This document shows, piece after piece, positions 14,829 to 17,116 of a stretch of DNA of 17,116 nucleotides. A program made the translations under genes and the position numbers. The first letter of the stretch is position 1; every line of letters starts with the position of its first letter. Under the pieces are notes generated by a model. The model was not told where the DNA came from and searched no databases. It saw only the letters and a list, made by a program, of their open reading frames with translations. Origin of the DNA: Paracoccaceae bacterium (lineage in GTDB: Bacteria; Pseudomonadota; Alphaproteobacteria; Rhodobacterales; Rhodobacteraceae); contig DLZA01000346.1 of assembly GCA_003447515.1 (NCBI GenBank), positions 1-17,116 of the forward strand. The letters run 5' to 3'.

Positions 14829-15133
14829 TTATTTTGTGTCGTTAAATTCAGCCACATGACCGAAGTGTTTTTGCATGGTTTTGACCGCGTTTTCGTAGTC
14901 ACCGGACAGCACTTCTGCGCGTATTTCGGCCCAGTTTAATCCGAGTTGCTTGGCCCAGTTTTTGGCTCTGATCCGTGCATATAGCCTTCTTCATTCACCA
15001 TGATTTGGGTGTCGGGAATGTCGGTTTGCACCATCTCAACCAGCCCTCCGACCAGCTGCTGCGCTTCTTCCAGCATTGGCGGTTTATCCGTAAATGTGTG
15101 GATCATAAACCCACTTAAGGCCGCATCTTCCAC
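14829..15133 (-). pseudogene. Frameshifted DUF3846-like phage/plasmid gene
   Basis: The first frame (GTG at 15133 to a stop at 14936) reads MLEEAQQLVGGLVEMVQ and then MVNEEGYMHG, matching the LEELQxLVGGxIE ... NEEG pattern of DUF3846 proteins found in phages and plasmids. After MHG the reading continues better in another frame, RAKNWAKQLGLNWAEIRAEV, then a GDYENAVKTMQKHFGHV segment, ending at the TAA at 14831-14829. This implies a one-base indel at about 14975-14990. Open reading also extends upstream of 15133 (KFPRFIFDKPK) without a start codon, so the N-terminus may be lost too. A sequencing error is an alternative. Confidence 0.5.
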
Positions 15134-15214
15134 TTTGGGTTTGTCAAAAATAAAGCGTGGAAATTTAGTGGAGATACTCTGATCGCTATCTTACGAACAA
15201 ACGCTGGCAATGAA

Positions 15215-15243
15215 TTGACAATTTAACTAGGGTTTGTGTTGAT
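15215..15243 (+). promoter_or_regulatory. Candidate promoter of the XRE-family gene
   Basis: A consensus TTGACA (15215-15220) is followed after 17 bases by a poor -10 (GTTGAT, 15238-15243). The gene starts 61 bases downstream. The -35 is exact and the -10 is weak, so an activator or another -10 may apply. Confidence 0.35.
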
Positions 15244-15303
15244 TGAGTCGCCCACATCAGTAAACAATGTCTCACCCACCCTTGACCAGGTAATGGCCCA
15301 AAC

Positions 15304-15723
15304 ATGAAAAACATCGCCTCTCGCAGCAAGCCATCTGAGGATGGAGCAGTAGATTTGAGCAACAAGACAATCCGCAAGCAGGAGTTTGGTAGACGTCTAT
15401 ACCAGCAACTTCTTAGCCAGCAGATCAATCAATCCGAACTTGCGCGCCGATCCGGATTAGGAAGAGACAGTATCAGCCAGTATGTCCGAGGAAGAAGCGT
15501 ACCAACACCGCAAAACCTCGAAAAAATTGCCGAAGCCTTGCAGATTGAACCAGATGATTTGTTTCCAAATTACTCCGCGCAGGCTGCAACCATTGAAAAC
15601 CCTACCTTTCAAGTCAAGTCCGTAGATGGTGATGTATCCTCAATGTGGCTGACTGTGAATACAAAGGTAAGTATAGAAAAAGCCATCCGCGTGATGCAGA
15701 TATTGAACGAACAAGAAGAATAA
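15304..15723 (+). CDS. XRE/Cro-CI family HTH regulator, probably the element's repressor
   Basis: The protein has 139 residues. Residues 28-87 form an HTH_3 domain: FGRRLYQQLLSQQINQSELA, then RRSGLGRDSISQYVRG, then PTPQNLEKIAEALQIEPDDLFP. The first 25 residues are polar and probably unstructured. The C-terminal 50 residues (FQVKSVDGDVSSMWLTVN, VSIEKAIRVMQIL) form a short domain, too small for a LexA-like peptidase. The ATG follows AGGTAATGG at a suboptimal distance. It lies just upstream of the recombinase on the same strand, with a palindrome between them, as expected for a repressor that controls integration. Its role is inferred. Confidence 0.85.
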   Translation: MKNIASRSKPSEDGAVDLSNKTIRKQEFGRRLYQQLLSQQINQSELARRSGLGRDSISQYVRGRSVPTPQNLEKIAEALQIEPDDLFPNYSAQAATIENPTFQVKSVDGDVSSMWLTVNTKVSIEKAIRVMQILNEQEE

Positions 15724-15743
15724 TTGTAAACCAAATAATTTAA

Positions 15744-15836
15744 ACAAGACAGCTTGTCTTGTAGACTCTTAAAGCATACACTATCGACAAATTAATAAAA
15801 CCGCGAACACAACAGTCTCTTCACCGGACAGTTTGT
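15744..15836 (+). promoter_or_regulatory. Putative repressor operators before the recombinase gene
   Basis: A perfect palindrome ACAAGACA-GCT-TGTCTTGT occupies 15744-15762 and overlaps a possible -35 (TTGTCT, 15755-15760; -10 like TACACT 15777-15782). Its core GACAGCTTGT recurs with one change as GACAGTTTGT at 15827-15836, 79 bases downstream. The most likely ligand is the adjacent XRE protein. Confidence 0.5.
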
Positions 15837-15866
15837 AAACTAAAAGAATCCTGAAATCCAATATTT

Positions 15867-15874
15867 AAGGAGGA
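15867..15874 (+). promoter_or_regulatory. Strong ribosome-binding site of the recombinase gene
   Basis: AAGGAGGA lies 3-5 bases before the ATG at 15878, close to the ideal anti-16S complement, and fixes the start. Confidence 0.85.
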
Positions 15875-15877
15875 AAA

Positions 15878-16939
15878 ATGGCGAAACGACTCCCCCCACG
15901 GATAGCTCCAGACTTCAAAGGCAATTATTACATATTTTACTCAAGGAACGGCAGAAGTCAGCGGGTCAGCCTTAGAACAAACAATCTCTTCAAAGCAGAG
16001 TTGCGATTCGAGGGTTGGCTCGAACAAAGAAGGAAGGACACATACATAGAAGAAGATCCCTACATACAAGATTGCTTGGAGTATTGGATGGATCAGTGGA
16101 TACGCGGCCGCATGCTATCAGAAAATCGCTATCCGGCAGTGGTAAATAATCTAAACGCCTACTTTGGAAAAATGAGAGTCAGCCAAATAACAAGGAATGA
16201 AAGTGCAGTTTATATTGAGCTGAGACGCTCTGCCCAGATAGGAAGGAATTGCGCAAGTGATGCCACTATTAGACACGAGATGACAAAGCTCCGGGCATGC
16301 CTTGGCTTTATGTGTACTCGAGTTGAACCGCGTGAACGGCGTCTATCACGTGACATCATTCCATTCATTGAGCCGCCACAAGCTGTGGCACCACGTGATC
16401 GGGTACTCAATCAAGCTGAGATTAAACAATTACGACAATTTTGTTCAGCCTTAGTCTGGCAGGGCCCTGGGAGAGCAATTAGTAACAGAATATCTAAGGT
16501 CGGGCGATTTATCACATTGGCAATGGAGACAGCCCAAAGAAAAACTGCAATTCTAGAGCTGAAGTGGGAACAAGTTGACTTCGAACGACGTATAATCACT
16601 TTTAATCCCTATGGCCGCAACCAAACTATTAAACGCCGTCCGCCAGTCCCGATATCTTCAAGACTAATACCATTACTTGCAAGATATCACGAAGAGCGGG
16701 TTAACGATTATGTCTGTGATTCTGTTAACGATTGCCACGAAGCAATCAAACGTGTCGGCAAAGAATTACAGATTGATGGATTGTCCGCGCACGTGTTCCG
16801 TCACACATGGGCGACCAATGCTGTTATCGATGGCAAGCCAATTGAACAAGTCGCAGCATTTTTGGGTGATACTGTGGATACTGTGCGAAAAAACTATATT
16901 CACCTGACACCGGACTATCTAAGGTCTGTTGTTGATTGA
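15878..16939 (+). CDS. Tyrosine recombinase/phage-type integrase
   Basis: The protein has 353 residues and a typical integrase layout: an N-terminal arm domain (about 1-60), a SAM-like core-binding domain (60-165) and a catalytic domain (175-350). Catalytic residues seen are Arg221 (TAQRKTAILELKW), a beta-hairpin lysine near 252, His305 and Arg308 (HVFRHTW), and the nucleophile Tyr340 (VRKNYIHL). The second His/Trp position, normally in LGH, is Asp331 (FLGDTVDTV), a change that other integrases tolerate. It would integrate or excise the element at att sites. The gene has lower GC than the catabolic locus. It is preceded by the XRE gene and followed by short repeats that could be arm-type sites. 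Confidence 0.93.
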   Translation: MAKRLPPRIAPDFKGNYYIFYSRNGRSQRVSLRTNNLFKAELRFEGWLEQRRKDTYIEEDPYIQDCLEYWMDQWIRGRMLSENRYPAVVNNLNAYFGKMRVSQITRNESAVYIELRRSAQIGRNCASDATIRHEMTKLRACLGFMCTRVEPRERRLSRDIIPFIEPPQAVAPRDRVLNQAEIKQLRQFCSALVWQGPGRAISNRISKVGRFITLAMETAQRKTAILELKWEQVDFERRIITFNPYGRNQTIKRRPPVPISSRLIPLLARYHEERVNDYVCDSVNDCHEAIKRVGKELQIDGLSAHVFRHTWATNAVIDGKPIEQVAAFLGDTVDTVRKNYIHLTPDYLRSVVD

Positions 16940-17028
16940 CAGATAGAAGGGACCAAAAAAAACCTGAACGTACAGCGCAAATTATAGCGCATTTGCGTCG
17001 TACAGCGCATTTTGCGCTGTTGATTGAC
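16930..17028. repeat. Short repeat cluster downstream of the integrase gene, possible att/arm-type sites
   Basis: The 11-mer CGTACAGCGCA occurs at 16969-16979 and 16999-17009, with an AGCGCA core also at 16986-16991. An inverted repeat CGCAAAT/ATTTGCG lies at 16976-16982 and 16991-16997. A hairpin ACAGCGCA-TTT-TGCGCTGT lies at 17002-17020. The 11-mer TGTTGATTGAC occurs at 16930-16940, across the integrase stop, and again at 17018-17028. Spacing and place suit integrase binding sites. No tRNA is nearby. Confidence 0.5.
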
Positions 17029-17116
17029 CCCTACAGTACCCTACAAAAATTACCTTTGCTCAGGAATAACTGTAGATAGCGTCGATCCACAAGGGAATAG
17101 TGGTGCGGGTGAAGGG
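17029..17116. other. Right edge, no gene seen
   Basis: The last 88 bases show no open frame with a ribosome-binding site, no hairpin with a T-tract and no tRNA-like cloverleaf. Confidence 0.5.

Overview
The window looks like a chromosomal segment of a marine-type alphaproteobacterium. Rhodobacterales is my best guess, from protein style and moderate GC; this is inference and no marker gene is present. It has two parts: a catabolic and transport locus (about 1-12858) and a decayed prophage or integrative-element region (about 13169-17116).

The catabolic locus holds three transcription units. (A) Minus strand, about 5520 down to 1: a regulator in which a winged helix-turn-helix is fused to an ABC-type solute-binding domain, then an M24 (pita-bread) family protein, then E1-alpha, E1-beta and the start of an E2 lipoyl protein of an acetoin/2-oxoacid dehydrogenase complex. 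E2 runs off the left edge. (B) Minus strand, about 10300 down to 5560: a complete ribose-type (CUT2) ABC importer, made of a periplasmic binding protein, a double ATPase and two permeases. A strong hairpin terminator sits between the binding protein and the ATPase. (C) Plus strand, 10438-12858: an NAD-type short-chain dehydrogenase, a 3-hydroxyisobutyrate-dehydrogenase-like protein and a ThuA-like protein. B and C diverge from one intergenic region. The layout fits import of a small sugar, polyol or diol, oxidation by SDR/HIBADH/ThuA-type enzymes, and thiamine-dependent oxidative cleavage of a keto product to an acyl-CoA. The substrate cannot be read from the sequence.

The most striking observation is a shared operator-like motif, (A/T)TCCA-N3-TGGAT. 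It lies in the promoter region of the regulator gene (5529-5541, with a one-mismatch copy at 5544-5556) and in the divergent B/C promoter region (10321-10333, with a one-mismatch copy at 10341-10353). It probably marks a regulon controlled by the unusual regulator, whose cytoplasmic solute-binding domain would sense the same compound that the importer brings in.

The right part holds a terminase-small-subunit-like gene without a large subunit, non-coding or eroded sequence, a possible 55-residue small gene, a structured block of nested inverted repeats, a frameshifted DUF3846-like gene, an XRE-family repressor and a tyrosine recombinase. A perfect palindrome that could be the repressor's operator lies in front of the recombinase, and a cluster of short repeats lies just behind it. 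No tRNA, rRNA or CRISPR array was seen.
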